Assembly (NCBI GenBank): GCA_948099385.1 | Contig: CANUEZ040000159.1 | Location: 7,706,501 to 7,770,500 of the forward strand | From: Fasciola hepatica | Taxonomy: Eukaryota; Platyhelminthes; Trematoda; Plagiorchiida; Fasciolidae | Length of the DNA: 64,000 nucleotides | Direction of reading: 5' to 3' | The notes under the pieces: generated by a model | Database searches by the model: none | What the model saw: the letters and a program-made list of their open reading frames with translations, nothing else | What the model was told of the DNA's origin: nothing | Shown here: one piece after another, positions 14,384 to 30,601 of the stretch | How positions within the stretch are numbered: the first letter of the stretch is position 1 | Layout of the letters: every line of letters begins with the position of its first letter | Translations under genes and position numbers: made by a program

Positions 14384-15607
14384 ACTAAGTAATATCATCA
14401 TGAACGCTTGCACATGCAGCCTCGTTGTTCGTTCGGTTACCAGTGACCCACACACGAATAACTATGAAAAATCACACTTCTCATTCATTTGTCCACTCCA
14501 AAATAAACAATATCCATTCACACTACACACCATTCAACATTAGATCCTACTGAACATATAACATCCGAGTGTACAACTATGAACACGAGTGGCCAGACGA
14601 GTACACACCACACATACCTCACGACCGAAAAGACAAGAGCAAAACACATAGTGTGCTTCCCGCAACACATTCTATCCAAACAAATACATACTAAGTAATA
14701 TCATCATGAACACTTGCACATGCAGCCTCAATGTTCGTTCGGTTACCAGTGACCCACACACGAATAACTATGAAAAATCACACTTCTCATTCATTTGTCC
14801 ACTCCAAAATAAACAATATCCATTCACACTACACACCATTCAACATTAGATCCTACTGAACATATAACATCCGAGTGTACAACTATGATCACGAGTGGCC
14901 AGACGAGTACACACTACGCATACCTCACGACCGAAAAGACAAGAGCAAAACACATAGTGTGCTTCCCGCAACACATTCTATCCAAACAAATACATACTAA
15001 GTAATATCATCATGAACGCTTGCACATGCAGCCTCGTTGTTCGTTCGGTTACCAGTGACCCACACACGAATAACTATGAAAAATCACACTTCTCATTCAT
15101 TTGTCCACTCCAAAATAAACAATATCCATTCACACTACACACCATTCAACATTAGATCCTACTGAACATATAACATCCGAGTGTACAACTATTAACACGA
15201 GTGGCCAGACGAGTACACACCACACATACCTCACGACCGAAAAGACAAGAGCAAAACACATAGTGTGCTTCCCGCAACACATTCTATCCAAACAAATACA
15301 TACTAAGTAATACCATCATGAACACTTGCACATGCAGCCTCGTTGTTCGTTCGGTTACCAGTGACCCACACACGAATAACTATGAAAAATCACACTTCTC
15401 ATTCATTTGTCCACTCCAAAATAATTAAAATCCATTCACACTACACACCATTCAACATTAGATCCTACTGAACATATAACATCCGAGTGTACAACTATGA
15501 TCACGAGTGGCCAGACGAGTACACACTACGCATACCTCACGACCGAAAAGACAAGAGCAAAACACATAGTGTGCTTCCCGCAACACATTCTATCCAAACA
15601 AATACAT
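14384..15607 (+). repeat. Higher-order repeat: two dimers (612 bp each)
   Basis: Type 1 monomers at 14384 and 14996 alternate with type 2 GATCACG monomers at 14690 and 15302. The last holds a local cluster of three substitutions within 15425-15429. Confidence 0.75.
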
Positions 15608-17443
15608 ACTAAGTAATATCATCATGAACGCTTGCACATGCAGCCTCGTTGTTCGTTCGGTTACCAGTGACCCACACACGAATAACTATGAAAAATCACA
15701 CTTCTCATTCATTTGTCCACTCCAAAATAAACAATATCCATTCACACTACACACCATTCAACATTAGATCCTACTGAACATAAAACATCCGAGTCTACAA
15801 CTATGAACACGAGTGGCCAGACGAGTACACACCACACATACCTCACGACCGAATAGACAAGAGCAAAACACATAGTGTGCTTCCCGCAACACATTCTATC
15901 CAAACAAATACATACTAAGTAATATCATCATGAACGCTTGCACATGCAGCCTCGTTGTTCGTTCGGTTACCAGTGACCCACACACGAATAACTATGAAAA
16001 ATCACACTTCTCATTCATTCGTCCACTCCAAAATAAACAATATCCATTCACACTACACACCATTCAACATTAGATCCTACTGAACATATAACATCCGAGT
16101 GTACAACTATGAACACGAGTGGCCAGACGAGTACACACCACACATACCTCACGACCGAAAAGACAAGAGCAAAACACATAGTGTGCTTCCCGCAACACAT
16201 TCTATCCAAACAAATACATACTAAGTAATATCATCATGAACGCTTGCACATGCAGCCTCAATGTTCGTTCGGTTACCAGTGACCCACACACGAATAACTA
16301 TGACAAATCACACTTCTCATTCATTTGTCCACTCCAAAATAAACAATATCCATTCACACTACACACCATTCAACATTAGATCCTACTGAACATATAACAT
16401 CCGAGTGTACAACTATGATCACGAGTGGCCAGACGAGTACACACTACGCATACCTCACGACCGAAAAGACAAGAGCAAAACACATAGTGTGCTTCCCGCA
16501 ACACATTCTATCCAAACAAATACATACTAAGTAATATCATCATGAACGCTTCCACATGCAGCCTCAATGTTCGTTCGGTTACCAGTGACCCACACACGAA
16601 TAACTATGAAAAATCACACTTCTCATTCATTTGTCCACTCCAAAATAAACAATATCCATTCACACTACACACCATTCAACATTAGATCCTACTGAACATA
16701 TAACATCCGAGTCTACAACTATGAACACGAGTGGCCAGACGAGTACACACCACACATACCTCACGACCGAATAGACAAGAGCAAAACACATAGTGTGCTT
16801 CCCGCAACACATTCTATCCAAACAAATACATACTAAGTAATATCATCATGAACGCTTGCACATGCAGCCTCGTTGTTCGTTCGGTTACCAGTGACCCACA
16901 CACGAATAACTATGAAAAATCACACTTCTCATTCATTTGTCCACTCCAAAATAAACAATATCCATTCACACTACACACCATTCAACATTAGATCCTACTG
17001 AACATATAACATCCGAGTGTACAACTATGAACACGAGTGGCCAGACGAGTACACACCACACATACCTCACGACCGAAAAGACAAGAGCAAAACACATAGT
17101 GTGCTTCCCGCAACACATTCTATCCAAACAAATACATACTAAGTAATATCATCATGAACGCTTGCACATGCAGCCTCGTTGTTCGTTCGGTTACCAGTGA
17201 CCCACACACGAATAACTATGAAAAATCACACTTCTCATTCATTTGTCCACTCCAAAATAAACAATATCCATTCACACTACACACCATTCAACATTAGATC
17301 CTACTGAACATATAACATCCGAGTGTACAACTATGATCACGAGTGGCCAGACGAGTACACACTACGCATACCTCACGACCGAAAAGACAAGAGCAAAACA
17401 CATAGTGTGCTTCCCGCAACACATTCTATCCAAACAAATACAT
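15608..17443 (+). repeat. Higher-order repeat: two copies of a 3-monomer unit (918 bp)
   Basis: Units are 15608-16525 and 16526-17443. The order in each is C188 with T247, then plain type 1, then GATCACG type 2. Point differences lie mainly at 27 and 41-43. Confidence 0.8.
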
Positions 17444-19279
17444 ACTAAGTAATATCATCATGAACGCTTGCACATGCAGCCTCAATGTTCGTTCGGTTAC
17501 CAGTGACCCACACACGAATAACTATGAAAAATCACACTTCTCATTCATTTGTCCACTCCAAAATAAACAATATCCTTTCACACTACACACCATTCAACAT
17601 TAGATCCCACTGAACATATAACATCCGAGTGTACAACTATGAACACGAGTGGCCAGACGAGTACACACCACACATACCTCACGACCGAATAGACAAGAGC
17701 AAAACACATAGTGTGCTTCCCGCAACACATTCTATCCAAACAAATACATACTAAGTAATATCATCATGAACGCTTGCACATGCAGCCTCAATGTTCGTTC
17801 GGTTACCAGTGACCCACACACGAATAACTATGAAAAATCACACTTCTCATTCATTTGTCCACTCCAAAATAAACAATATCCATTCACACTACACACCATT
17901 CAACATTAGATCCTACTGAACATATAACATCCGAGTGTACAACTATGATCACGAGTGGCCAGACGAGTACACACTACGCATACCTCACGACCGAAAAGAC
18001 AAGAGCAAAACACATAGTGTGCTTCCCGCAACACATTCTATCCAAACAAATACATACTAAGTAATATCATCATGAACGCTTGCACATGCAGCCTCGTTGT
18101 TCGTTCGGTTACCAGTGACCCACACACGAATAACTATGAAAAATCACACTTCTCATTCATTTGTCCACTCCAAAATAAACAATATCCATTCACACTACAC
18201 ACCATTCAACATTAGATCCTACTGAACATATAACATCCGAGTGTAGAACTACGAACACGAGTGGCCAGACGAGTACACACTACGCATACCTCACGACCGA
18301 ATAGACAAGAGCAAAACACATAGTGTGCTTCCCGCAACACATTCTATCCAAACAAATACATACTAAGTAATATCATCATGAACGCTTGCACATGCAGCCT
18401 CAATGTTCGTTCGGTTACCAGTGACCCACACACGAATAACTATGAAAAATCACACTTCTCATTCATTTGTCCACACCAAAATAAACAATATCCATTCACA
18501 CTACACACCATTCAACATTAGATCCTACTGAACATATAACATCCGAGTCTACAACTATGAACACGAGTGGCCAGACGAATACACACCACACATACCTCAC
18601 GACCGAAAAGACAAGAGCAAAACACATAGTGTGCTTCCCGCAACACATTCTATCCAAACAAATACATACTAAGTAATATCATCATGAACGCTTGCACATG
18701 CAGCCTCGTTGTTCGTTCGGTTACCAGTGACCCACACACGAATAACTATGAAAAATCACACTTCTCATTCATTTGTCCACTCCAAAATAAACAATATCCA
18801 TTCACACTACACACCATTCAACATTAGATCCTACTGAACATATAACATCCGACTGTACAACTATGATCACGAGTGGCCAGACGAGTACACACTACGCATA
18901 CCTCACGACCGAAAAGACAAGAGCAAAACACATAGTGTGCTTCCCGCAACACATTCTATCCAAACAAATACATACTAAGTAATATCATCATGAACGCTTG
19001 CACATGCAGCCTCGTTGTTCGTTCGGTTACCAGTGACCCACACACGAATAACTATGAAAAATCACACTTCTCATTCATTTGTCCACTCCAAAATAAACAA
19101 TATCCATTCACACTACACACCATTCAACATTAGATCCTACTGAACATATAACATCCGAGTGTACAACTATGATCACGAGTGGCCAGACGAGTACACACTA
19201 CGCATACCTCACGACCGAAAAGACAAGAGCAAAACACATAGTGTGCTTCCCGCAACACATTCTATCCAAACAAATACAT
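17444..19279 (+). repeat. Six mixed monomers
   Basis: Type 1 and type 2 monomers without a stable higher-order period. Distinctive changes are CCTTTCACAC with GATCCCACTG at 17444, GTGTAGAAC at 18056, CACACC at 18362 and GACTG (C186) at 18668. Confidence 0.75.
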
Positions 19280-21727
19280 ACTAAGTAATATCATCATGAA
19301 CGCTTGCACATGCAGCCTCGTTGTTCGTTCGGTTACCAGTGACCCACACACGAATAACTATGAAAAATCACACTTCTCATTCATTTGTCCACTCCAAAAT
19401 AAACAATATCCATTCACACTACACACCATTCAACATTAGATCCTACTGAACATATAACATCCGAGTGTACAACTATGAACACGACTTGCCAGACGAGTAC
19501 ACACTACGCATACCTCACGACCGAAAAGACAAGAGCAAAACACATAGTGTGATTCCCGCAACACATTCTATCCAAACAAATACATATTAAGTAATATCAT
19601 CATGAACGCTTGCACATGCAGCCTCAATGTTCGTTCGGTTACCAGTGACCCACACACGAATAACTATGAAAAATCACACTTCTCATTCATTTGTCCACAC
19701 CAAAATAAACAATATCCATTCACACTACACACCATTCAACATTAGATCCTACTGAACATATAACATCCGAGTGTATAACTATGAACACGAGTGGCCAGAC
19801 GAATACACACCACACATACCTCACGACCGAAAAGACAAGAGCAAAACACATAGTGTGCTTCCCGCAACACATTCTATCCAAACAAATACATACTAAGTAA
19901 TATCATCATGAACGCTTCCACATGCAGCCTCAATGTTCGTTCGGTTACCAGTGACCCACACACGAATAACTATGAAAAATCACACTTCTCATTCATTTGT
20001 CCACTCCAAAATAAACAATATCCATTCACACTACACACCATTCAACATTAGATCCTACTGAACATATAACATCCGAGTGTACAACTATGAACACGAGTGG
20101 CCAGACGAGTACACACCACACATACCTCACGACCGAAAAGACAAGAGCAAAACACATAGTGTGCTTCCCGCAACACATTCTATCCAAACAAATACATACT
20201 AAGTAATATCATCATGAACGCTTGCACATGCAGCCTCAATGTTCGTTCGGTTACCAGTGACCCACACACGAATAACTATGAAAAATCACACTTCTCATTC
20301 ATTTGTCTACTCCAAAATAAACAATATCCATTCACACTACACACCATTCAACATTAGATCCTACTGAACATATAACATCCGAGTGTACAACTATGAACAC
20401 GAGTGGCAAGACGAGTACACACTACGCATACCTCACGACCGAAAAGACAAGAGCAAAACACATAGTGTGATTCCCGCAACACATTCTATCCAAACAAATA
20501 CATATTAAGTAATATCATCATGAACGCTTGCACATGCAGCCTCAATGTTCGTTCGGTTACCAGTGACCCACACACGAATAACTATGAAAAATCACACTTC
20601 TCATTCATTTGTCCACTCCAAAATAAACAATATCCATTCACACTACACACCATTCAACATTAGATCCTACTGAACATATAACATGCGAGTGTATAACTAT
20701 GAACACGAGTGGCCAGACGAATACACACCACACATACCTCACGACCGAAAAGACAAGAGCAAAACACATAGTGTGCTTCCCGCAACACATTCTATCCAAA
20801 CAAATACATACTAAGTAATATCATCATGAACGCTTCCACATGCAGCCTCAATGTTCGTTCGGTTACCAGTGACCCACACACGAATAACTATGAAAAATCA
20901 CACTTCTCATTCATTTGTCCACTCCAAAATAAACAATATCCATTCACACTACACACCATTCAACATTAGATCCTACTGAACATATAACATCCGAGTGTAC
21001 AACTACGAACACGAGTGGCCAGACGAGTACACACTACGCATACCTCACGACCGAAAAGACAAGAGCAAAACACATAGTGTGCTTCCCGCAACACATTCTA
21101 TCCAAACAAATACATACTAAGTAATATCATCATGAACGCTTGCACATGCAGCCTCGTTGTTCGTTCGGTTACCAGTGACCCACACACGAATAACTATGAA
21201 AAATCACACTTCTCATTCATTTGTCCACTCCAAAATAAACAATATCCATTCACACTACACACCATTCAACATTAGATCCTACTGAACATATAACATCCGA
21301 GTGTACAACTATGAACACGAGTGGCAAGACGAGTACACACTACGCATACCTCACGACCGAAAAGACAAGAGCAAAACACATAGTGTGATTCCCGCAACAC
21401 ATTCTATCCAAACAAATACATATTAAGTAATATCATCATGAACGCTTGCACATGCAGCCTCAATGTTCGTTCGGTTACCAGTGACCCACACACGAATAAC
21501 TATGAAAAATCACACTTCTCATTCATTTGTCCACTCCAAAATAAACAATATCCATTCACACTACACACCATTCAACATTAGATCCTACTGAACATATAAC
21601 ATCCGAGTGTATAACTATGAACACGAGTGGCCAGACGAATACACACCACACATACCTCACGACCGAAAAGACAAGAGCAAAACACATAGTGTGCTTCCCG
21701 CAACACATTCTATCCAAACAAATACAT
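19280..21727 (+). repeat. Higher-order repeat: 3-monomer unit (918 bp), about 2.7 copies
   Basis: Units begin at 19280, 20198 and 21116. The most useful marker is ATTAAG in place of ACTAAG, with T191 and A218, in the monomers at 19586, 20504 and 21422, exactly three monomers apart. The preceding monomers at 20198 and 21116 share TGGCAAG, which destroys the TGGCCA palindrome. Confidence 0.88.
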
Positions 21728-24175
21728 ACTAAGTAATATCATCATGAACACTTGCACATGCAGCCTCAATGTTCGTTCGGTTACCAGTGACCCACACACG
21801 AATAACTATGAAAAATCACACTTCTCATTCATTTGTCCACTCCAAAATAAACAATATCCATTCACACTACACACCATTCAACATTAGATCCTACTGAACA
21901 TATAACATCCGAGTGTACAACTATGATCACGAGTGGCCAGACGAGTACACACTACGCATACCTCACGACCGAAAAGACAAGAGCAAAACACATAGTGTGC
22001 TTCCCGCAACACATTCTATCCAAACAAATACATACTAAGTAATATCATCATGAACGCTTGCACATGCAGCCTCGTTGTTCGTTCGGTTACCAGTGACCCA
22101 CACACGAATAACTATGAAAAATCACACTTCTCATTCATTTGTCCACTCCAAAATAAACAATATCCATTCGCACTACACACCATTCAACATTAGATCCTAC
22201 TGAACATATAACATCCGAGTCTACAACTATGAACACGAGTGGCCAGACGAGTACACACCACACATACCTCACGACCGAAAAGACAAGAGCAAAACACATA
22301 GTGTGATTCCCACAACACATTCTATCCAAACAAATACATACTAAGTAATATCATCATGAACACTTGCACACGCAGCCTCGTTGTTCGTTCGGTTACCAGT
22401 GACCCACACACGAATAACTATGAAAAATCACACTTCTCATTCATTTGTCCACTCCAAAATAAACAATATCCATTCACACTACACACCATTCAACATTAGA
22501 TCCTACTGAACATATAACATCCGAGTGTACAACTATGAACACGAGTGGCCAGACGAGTACACACTACGCATACCTCACGACCGAATAGACAAGAGCAAAA
22601 CACATAGTGTGCTTCCCGCAACACATTCTATCCAAACAAATACATACTAAGTAATATCATCATGAACACTTGCACATGCAGCATCGTTGTTCGTTCGGTT
22701 ACCAGTGACCCACACACGAATAACTATGGAAAATCACACTTCTCATTCATTTGTCCACTCCAAAATAAACAATATCCATTCGCACTACACACCATTCAAC
22801 ATTAGATCCTACTGAACATATAACATCCGAGTGTACAACTACGAACACGAGTGGCCAGACGAGTACACACTACGCATACCTCACGACCGAAAAGACAAGA
22901 GCAAAACACATAGTGTGCTTCCCGCAACACATTCTATCCAAACAAATACATACTAAGTAATATCATCATGAACACTTGCACATGCAGCCTCAATGTTCGT
23001 TCGGTTACCAGTGACCCACACACGAATAACTATGAAAAATCACACTTCTCATTCATTTGTCCACTCCAAAATAAACAATATCCATTCACACTACACACCA
23101 TTCAACATTAGATCCTACTGAACATATAACATCCGAGTGTACAACTATGATCACGAGTGGCCAGACGAGTACACACTACGCATACCTCACGACCGAAAAG
23201 ACAAGAGCAAAACACATAGTGTGCTTCCCGCAACACATTCTATCCAAACAAATACATACTAAGTAATATCATCATGAACGCTTGCACATGCAGCCTCGTT
23301 GTTCGTTCGGTTACCAGTGACCCACACACGAATAACTATGAAAAATCACACTTCTCATTCATTTGTCCACTCCAAAATAAACAATATCCATTCGCACTAC
23401 ACACCATTCAACATTAGATCCTACTGAACATATAACATCCGAGTGTACAACTATGAACACGAGTGGCCAGACGAGTACACACCACACATACCTCACGACC
23501 GAAAAGACAAGAGCAAAACACATAGTGTGATTCCCGCAACACATTCTATCCAAACAAATACATACTAAGTAATATCATCATGAACGCTTCCACATGCAGC
23601 CTCGTTGTTCGTTCGGTTACCAGTGACCCACACACGAATAACTATGAAAAATCACACTTCTCATTCATTTGTCCACTCCAAAATAAACAATATCCATTCA
23701 CACTACACACCATTCAACATTAGATCCTACTGAACATATAACATCCGAGTGTACAACTATGAACACGAGTGGCCAGACGAGTACACACTACGCATACCTC
23801 ACGACCGAATAGACAAGAGCAAAACACATAGTGTGCTTCCCGCAACACATTCTATCCAAACAAATACATACTAAGTAATATCATCATGAACACTTGCACA
23901 TGCAGCATCGTTGTTCGTTCGGTTACCAGTGACCCACACACGAATAACTATGGAAAATCACACTTCTCATTCATTTGTCCACTCCAAAATAAACAATATC
24001 CATTCACACTACACACCATTCAACATTAGATCCTACTGAACATATAACATCCGAGTGTACAACTATGATCACGAGTGGCCAGACGAGTACACACCACACA
24101 TACCTCACGACCGAAAAGACAAGAGCAAAACACATAGTGTGCTCCCCGCAACACATTCTATCCAAACAAATACAT
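21728..24175 (+). repeat. Higher-order repeat: two copies of a 4-monomer unit (1224 bp)
   Basis: Units are 21728-22951 and 22952-24175. The order is GATCACG type 2; then TTCGCAC (G137) with A273; then type 2 with T247; then a monomer with GCATCG and TATGGAAAATC. The fourth members (22646, 23870) differ in their 3' halves. Confidence 0.85.
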
Positions 24176-24481
24176 ACTAAGTAATATCATCATGAACGCT
24201 TCCACATGCAGCCTCGTTGTTCGTTCGGTTACCAGTGACCCACACACGAATAACTATGAAAAATCACACTTCTCATTCATTTGTCCACTCCAAAATAAAC
24301 AATATCCATTCACACTACACACCATTCAACATTAGATCCTACTGAACATATAACATCCGAGTGTACAACTATGAACACGAGTGGCCAGACGAGTACACAC
24401 TACGCATACCTCACGACCGAATAGACAAGAGCAAAACACATAGTGTGCTTCCCGCAACACATTCTATCCAAACAAATACAT
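24176..24481 (+). repeat. Single linking monomer, copy of the one at 23564
   Basis: It has CTTCC at 24-28, GTT at 41-43, type 2 and T247, matching 23564. Together with the next monomer it repeats the pair 23564-24175. Confidence 0.8.
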
Positions 24482-26929
24482 ACTAAGTAATATCATCATG
24501 AACACTTGCACATGCAGCATCGTTGTTCGTTCGGTTACCAGTGACCCACACACGAATAACTATGGAAAATCACACTTCTCATTCATTTGTCCACTCCAAA
24601 ATAAACAATATCCATTCGCACTACACACCATTCAACATTAGATCCTACTGAACATATAACATCCGAGTGTACAACTACGAACACGAGTGGCCAGACGAGT
24701 ACACACTACGCATACCTCACGACCGAAAAGACAAGAGCAAAACACATAGTGTGATTCCCGAAACGCATTCTATCCAAACAAATACATACTAAGTAATATC
24801 ATCATGAACGCTTGCACATGCAGCCTCGTTGTTCGTTCGGTTACCAGTGACCCACACACGAATAACTATGAGAAACCACAATTCTCATTCATTTGTCCAC
24901 TCCAAAATAAACAATATCCATTCACACTACACACCATTCAACATTAGATCCTACTGAACATATAACATCCGAGTGTACAACTACGAACAAGAGTGGCCAG
25001 ACGAGTACACACTACGCATACCTCACGACCGAAAAGACAAGAGCAAAACACATAGTGTGCTTCCCGCAACACATTCTATCCAAACAAATACATACTAAGT
25101 AATATCATCATGAACGCTTGCACATGCAGCCTCAATGTTCGTTCGGTTACCAGTGACCCACACACGAATAACTATGAAAAATCACACTTCTCATTCATTT
25201 GTCCACTCCAAAATAAACAATATCCATTCACACTACACACCATTCAACATTAGATCCTACTGAACATATAACATCCGAGTGTACAACTACGAACACGAGT
25301 GGCCAGACGAGTACACACTACGCATACCTCACGACCGAAAAGACAAGAGCAAAACACATAGTGTGCTTCCCGCAACACATTCTATCCAAACAAATACATA
25401 CTAAGTAATATCATCATGAACGCTTCCACATGCAGCCTCAATGTTCGTTCGGTTACCAGTGACCCACACACGAATAACTATGAAAAATCACAATTCTCAT
25501 TCATTTGTCCACTCCAAAATAAACAATATCCATTCGCACTACACACCATTCAACATTAGATCCTACTGAACATATAACATCCGAATGTACAACTATGATC
25601 ACGAGTGGCCAGACGAGTACACACCACACATACCTCACGACCGAAAAGACAAGAGCAAAACACATAGTGTGCTTCCCGCAACACATTCTATCCAAACAAA
25701 TACATACTAAGTAATATCATCATGAACGCTTCCACATGCAGCCTCAATGTTCGTTCGGTTACCAGTGACCCACACACGAATAACTATGAAAAATCACACT
25801 TCTCATTCATTTGTCCACTCCAAAATAAACAATATCCATTCGCACTACACACCATTCAACATTAGATCCTACTGAACATATAACATCCGAGTGTACAACT
25901 ACGAACACGAGTGGCCAGACGAGTACACACTACGCATACCTCACGACCGAAAAGACAAGAGCAAAACACGTAGTGTGATTCCCGAAACGCATTCTATCCA
26001 AACAAATACATACTAAGTAATATCATCATGAACGCTTGCACATGCAGCCTCGTTGTTCGTTCGGTTACCAGTGACCCACACACGAATAACTATGAAAAAT
26101 CACACTTCTCATTCATTTGTCCACTCCAAAATAAACAATATCCATTCACACTACACACCATTCAACATTAGATCCTACTGAACATATAACATCCGACTGT
26201 ACAACTATGATCACGAGTGGCCAGACGAGTACACACTACGCATACCTCACGACCGAAAAGACAAGAGCAAAACACATAGTGTGCTTCCCGCAACACATTC
26301 TATCCAAACAAATACATACTAAGTAATATCATCATGAACGCTTGCACATGCAGCCTCAATGTTCGTTCGGTTACCAGTGACCCACACACGAATAACTATG
26401 AAAAATCACACTTCTCATTCATTTGTCCACTCCAAAATAAACAATATCCATTCACACTACACACCATTCAACATTAGATCCTACTGAACATATAACATCC
26501 GAGTGTACAACTACGAACACGAGTGGCCAGACGAGTACACACTACGCATACCTCACGACCGAAAAGACAAGAGCAAAACACATAGTGTGCTTCCCGCAAC
26601 ACATTCTATCCAAACAAATACATACTAAGTAATATCATCATGAACACTTGCACATGCAGCATCGTTGTTCGTTCGGTTACCAGTGACCCACACACGAATA
26701 ACTATGAAAAATCACACTTCTCATTCATTTGTCCACTCCAAAATAAACAATATCCATTCGCACTACACACCATTCAACATTAGATCCTACTGAACATATA
26801 ACATCCGAATGTACAACTATGATCACGAGTGGCCAGACGAGTACACACCACACATACCTCACGACCGAAAAGACAAGAGCAAAACACATAGTGTGCTTCC
26901 CGCAACACATTCTATCCAAACAAATACAT
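24482..26929 (+). repeat. Higher-order repeat: two mosaic copies of a 4-monomer unit (1224 bp)
   Basis: Units are 24482-25705 and 25706-26929. Monomer 3' halves correspond well: G137 with GATTCCCGAAACGC in the first, TACGAAC type 2 in the third, and GAATG (A186) with GATCACG in the fourth. The 5' halves of the first, second and fourth members differ between units. This pattern suggests gene conversion or intramonomer crossover after duplication. A third related copy lies at 29990-31213. Confidence 0.8.
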
Positions 26930-28765
26930 ACTAAGTAATATCATCATGAACGCTTCCACATGCAGCCTCAATGTTCGTTCGGTTACCAGTGACCCACACA
27001 CGAATAACTATGAAAAATCACACTTCTCATTCATTTGTCCACTCCAAAATAAACAATATCCATTCACACTACACACCATTCAACATTAGATCCTACTGAA
27101 CATATAACATCCGAGTGTACAACTATGAACACGAGTGGCCAGACGAGTACACACCACACATACCTCACGACCGAATAGACAAGAGCAAAACACATAGTGT
27201 GCTTCCCGCAACACATTCTATCCAAACAAATACATACTAAGTAATATCATCATGAACGCTTCCACATGCAGCCTCAATGTTCGTTCGGTTACCAGTGACC
27301 CACACACGAATAACTATGAAAAATCACACTTCTCATTCATTTGTCCACTCCAAAATAAACAATATCCATTCACACTACACACCATTCAACATTAGATCCT
27401 ACTGAACATATAACATCCGAGTGTACAACTATGATCACGAGTGGCCAGACGAGTACACACTACGCATACCTCACGACCGAAAAGACAAGAGCAAAACACA
27501 TAGTGTGCTTCCCGCAACACATTCTATCCAAACAAATACATACTAAGTACTATCATCATGAACGCTTGCACATGCAGCCTCGTTGTTCGTACGGTTACCA
27601 GTGACCCACACACGAATAACTATGAAAAATCACACTTCTCATTCATTTGTCCACTCCAAAATAAACAATATCCATTCGCACTACACACCATTCAACATTA
27701 GATCCTACTGAACATATAACATCCGAATGTACAACTATGATCACGAGTGGCCAGACGAGTACACACCACACATACCTCACGACCGAAAAGACAAGAGCAA
27801 AACACATAGTGTGCTTCCCGCAACACATTCTATCCAAACAAATACATACTAAGTAATATCATCATGAACGCTTCCACATGCAGCCTCAATGTTCGTTCGG
27901 TTACCAGTGACCCACACACGAATAACTATGAAAAATCACACTTCTCATTCATTTGTCCACTCCAAAATAAACAATATCCATTCACACTACACACCATTCA
28001 ACATTAGATCCTACTGAACATATAACATCCGAGTGTACAACTATGAACACGAGTGGCCAGACGAGTACACACCACACATACCTCACGACCGAATAGACAA
28101 GAGCAAAACACATAGTGTGCTTCCCGCAACACATTCTATCCAAACAAATACATACTAAGTAATATCATCATGAACGCTTCCACATGCAGCCTTAATGTTC
28201 GTTCGGTTACCAGTGACCCACACACGAATAACTATGAAAAATCACACTTCTCATTCATTTGTCCACTCCAAAATAAACAATATCCATTCACACTACACAC
28301 CATTCAACATTAGATCCTACTGAACATATAACATCCGAGTGTACAACTATGATCACGAGTGGCCAGACGAGTACACACTACGCATACCTCACGACCGAAA
28401 AGACAAGAGCAAAACACATAGTGTGCTTCCCGCAACACATTCTATCCAAACAAATACATACTAAGTACTATCATCATGAACGCTTGCACATGCAGCCTCG
28501 TTGTTCGTACGGTTACCAGTGACCCACACACGAATAACTATGAAAAATCACACTTCTCATTCATTTGTCCACTCCAAAATAAACAATATCCATTCGCACT
28601 ACACACCATTCAACATTAGATCCTACTGAACATATAACATCCGAGTGTACAACTATGAACACGAGTGGCCAGACGAGTACACACCACACATACCTCACGA
28701 CCGAATAGACAAGAGCAAAACACATAGTGTGATTCCCGCAACACATTCTATCCAAACAAATACAT
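26930..28765 (+). repeat. Higher-order repeat: two copies of a 3-monomer unit (918 bp)
   Basis: Units are 26930-27847 and 27848-28765. The order is CTTCC/AAT with T247; then GATCACG type 2; then TACTATC (C9) with CGTACGG and G137. The third members differ at 186, 200, 247 and 273. The C9/CGTACGG monomer recurs later at 32132 and 37643. Confidence 0.85.
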
Positions 28766-30601
28766 ACTAAGTAATATCATCATGAACACTTGCACATGCA
28801 GCCTCGTTGTTCGTTCGGTTACCAGTGACCCACACACGAATAACTATGAAAAATCACACTTCTCATTCATTTGTCCACTCCAAAATAAACAATATCCATT
28901 CGCACTACACACCATTCAACATTAGATCCTACTGAACATATAACATCCGAGTGTACAACTATGAACACGAGTGGCCAGACGAGTACACACTACGCATACC
29001 TCACGACCGAATAGACAAGAGCAAAACACATAGTGTGCTTCCCGCAACACATTCTATCCAAACAAATACATACTAAGTAATATCATCATGAACACTTGCA
29101 CATGCAGCATCGTTGTTCGTTCGGTTACCAGTGACCCACACACGAATAACTATGGAAAATCACACTTCTCATTCATTTGTCCACTCCAAAATAAACAATA
29201 TCCATTCGCACTACACACCATTCAACATTAGATCCTACTGAACATATAACATCCGAGTGTACAACTACGAACACGAGTGGCCAGACGAGTACACACTACG
29301 CATACCTCACGACCGAAAAGACAAGAGCAAAACACATAGTGTGATTCCCGAAACGCATTCTATCCAAACAAATACATACTAAGTAATATCATCATGAACG
29401 CTTGCACATGCAGCCTCGTTGTTCGTTCGGTTACCAGTGACCCACACACGAATAACTATGAGAAACCACAATTCTCATTCATTTGTCCACTCCAAAATAA
29501 ACAATATCCATTCACACTACACACCATTCAACATTAGATCCTACTGAACATATAACATCCGACTGTACAACTATGATCACGAGTGGCCAGACGAGTACAC
29601 ACTACGCATACCTCACGACCGAAAAGACAAGAGCAAAACACATAGTGTGCTTCCCGCAACACATTCTATCCAAACAAATACATACTAAGTAATATCATCA
29701 TGAACGCTTGCACATGCAGCCTCGTTGTTCGTTCGGTTACCAGTGACCCACACACGAATAACTATGAAAAATCACACTTCTCATTCATTTGTCCACTCCA
29801 AAATAAACAATATCCATTCGCACTACACACCATTCAACATTAGATCCTACTGAACATATAACATCCGAGTGTACAACTATGAACACGAGTGGCCAGACGA
29901 GTACACACTACGCATACCTCACGACCGAATAGACAAGAGCAAAACACATAGTGTGCTTCCCGCAACACATTCTATCCAAACAAATACATACTAAGTAATA
30001 TCATCATGAACACTTGCACATGCAGCATCGTTGTTCGTTCGGTTACCAGTGACCCACACACGAATAACTATGGAAAATCACACTTCTCATTCATTTGTCC
30101 ACTCCAAAATAAACAATATCCATTCGCACTACACACCATTCAACATTAGATCCTACTGAACATATAACATCCGACTGTACAACTACGAACACGAGTGGCC
30201 AGACGAGTACACACTACGCATACCTCACGACCGAAAAGACAAGAGCAAAACACATAGTGTGATTCCCGAAACGCATTCTATCCAAACAAATACATACTAA
30301 GTAATATCATCATGAACGCTTGCACATGCAGCCTCGTTGTTCGTTCGGTTACCAGTGACCCACACACGAATAACTATGAGAAACCACAATTCTCATTCAT
30401 TTGTCCACTCCAAAATAAACAATATCCATTCACACTACACACCATTCAACATTAGATCCTACTGAACATATAACATCCGACTGTACAACTATGATCACGA
30501 GTGGCCAGACGAGTACACACTACGCATACCTCACGACCGAAAAGACAAGAGCAAAACACATAGTGTGCTTCCCGCAACACATTCTATCCAAACAAATACA
30601 T
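28766..30601 (+). repeat. Higher-order repeat: two copies of a 3-monomer unit (918 bp)
   Basis: Units are 28766-29683 and 29684-30601. The order is G137 type 2 with T247; then GCATCG/TATGGAAAATC with GAAACGC; then GAGAAACC (G85, C89) with GACTG and GATCACG. The same trio, with variations, occurs at 24176-25093, so this is a re-copied segment. Confidence 0.85.
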
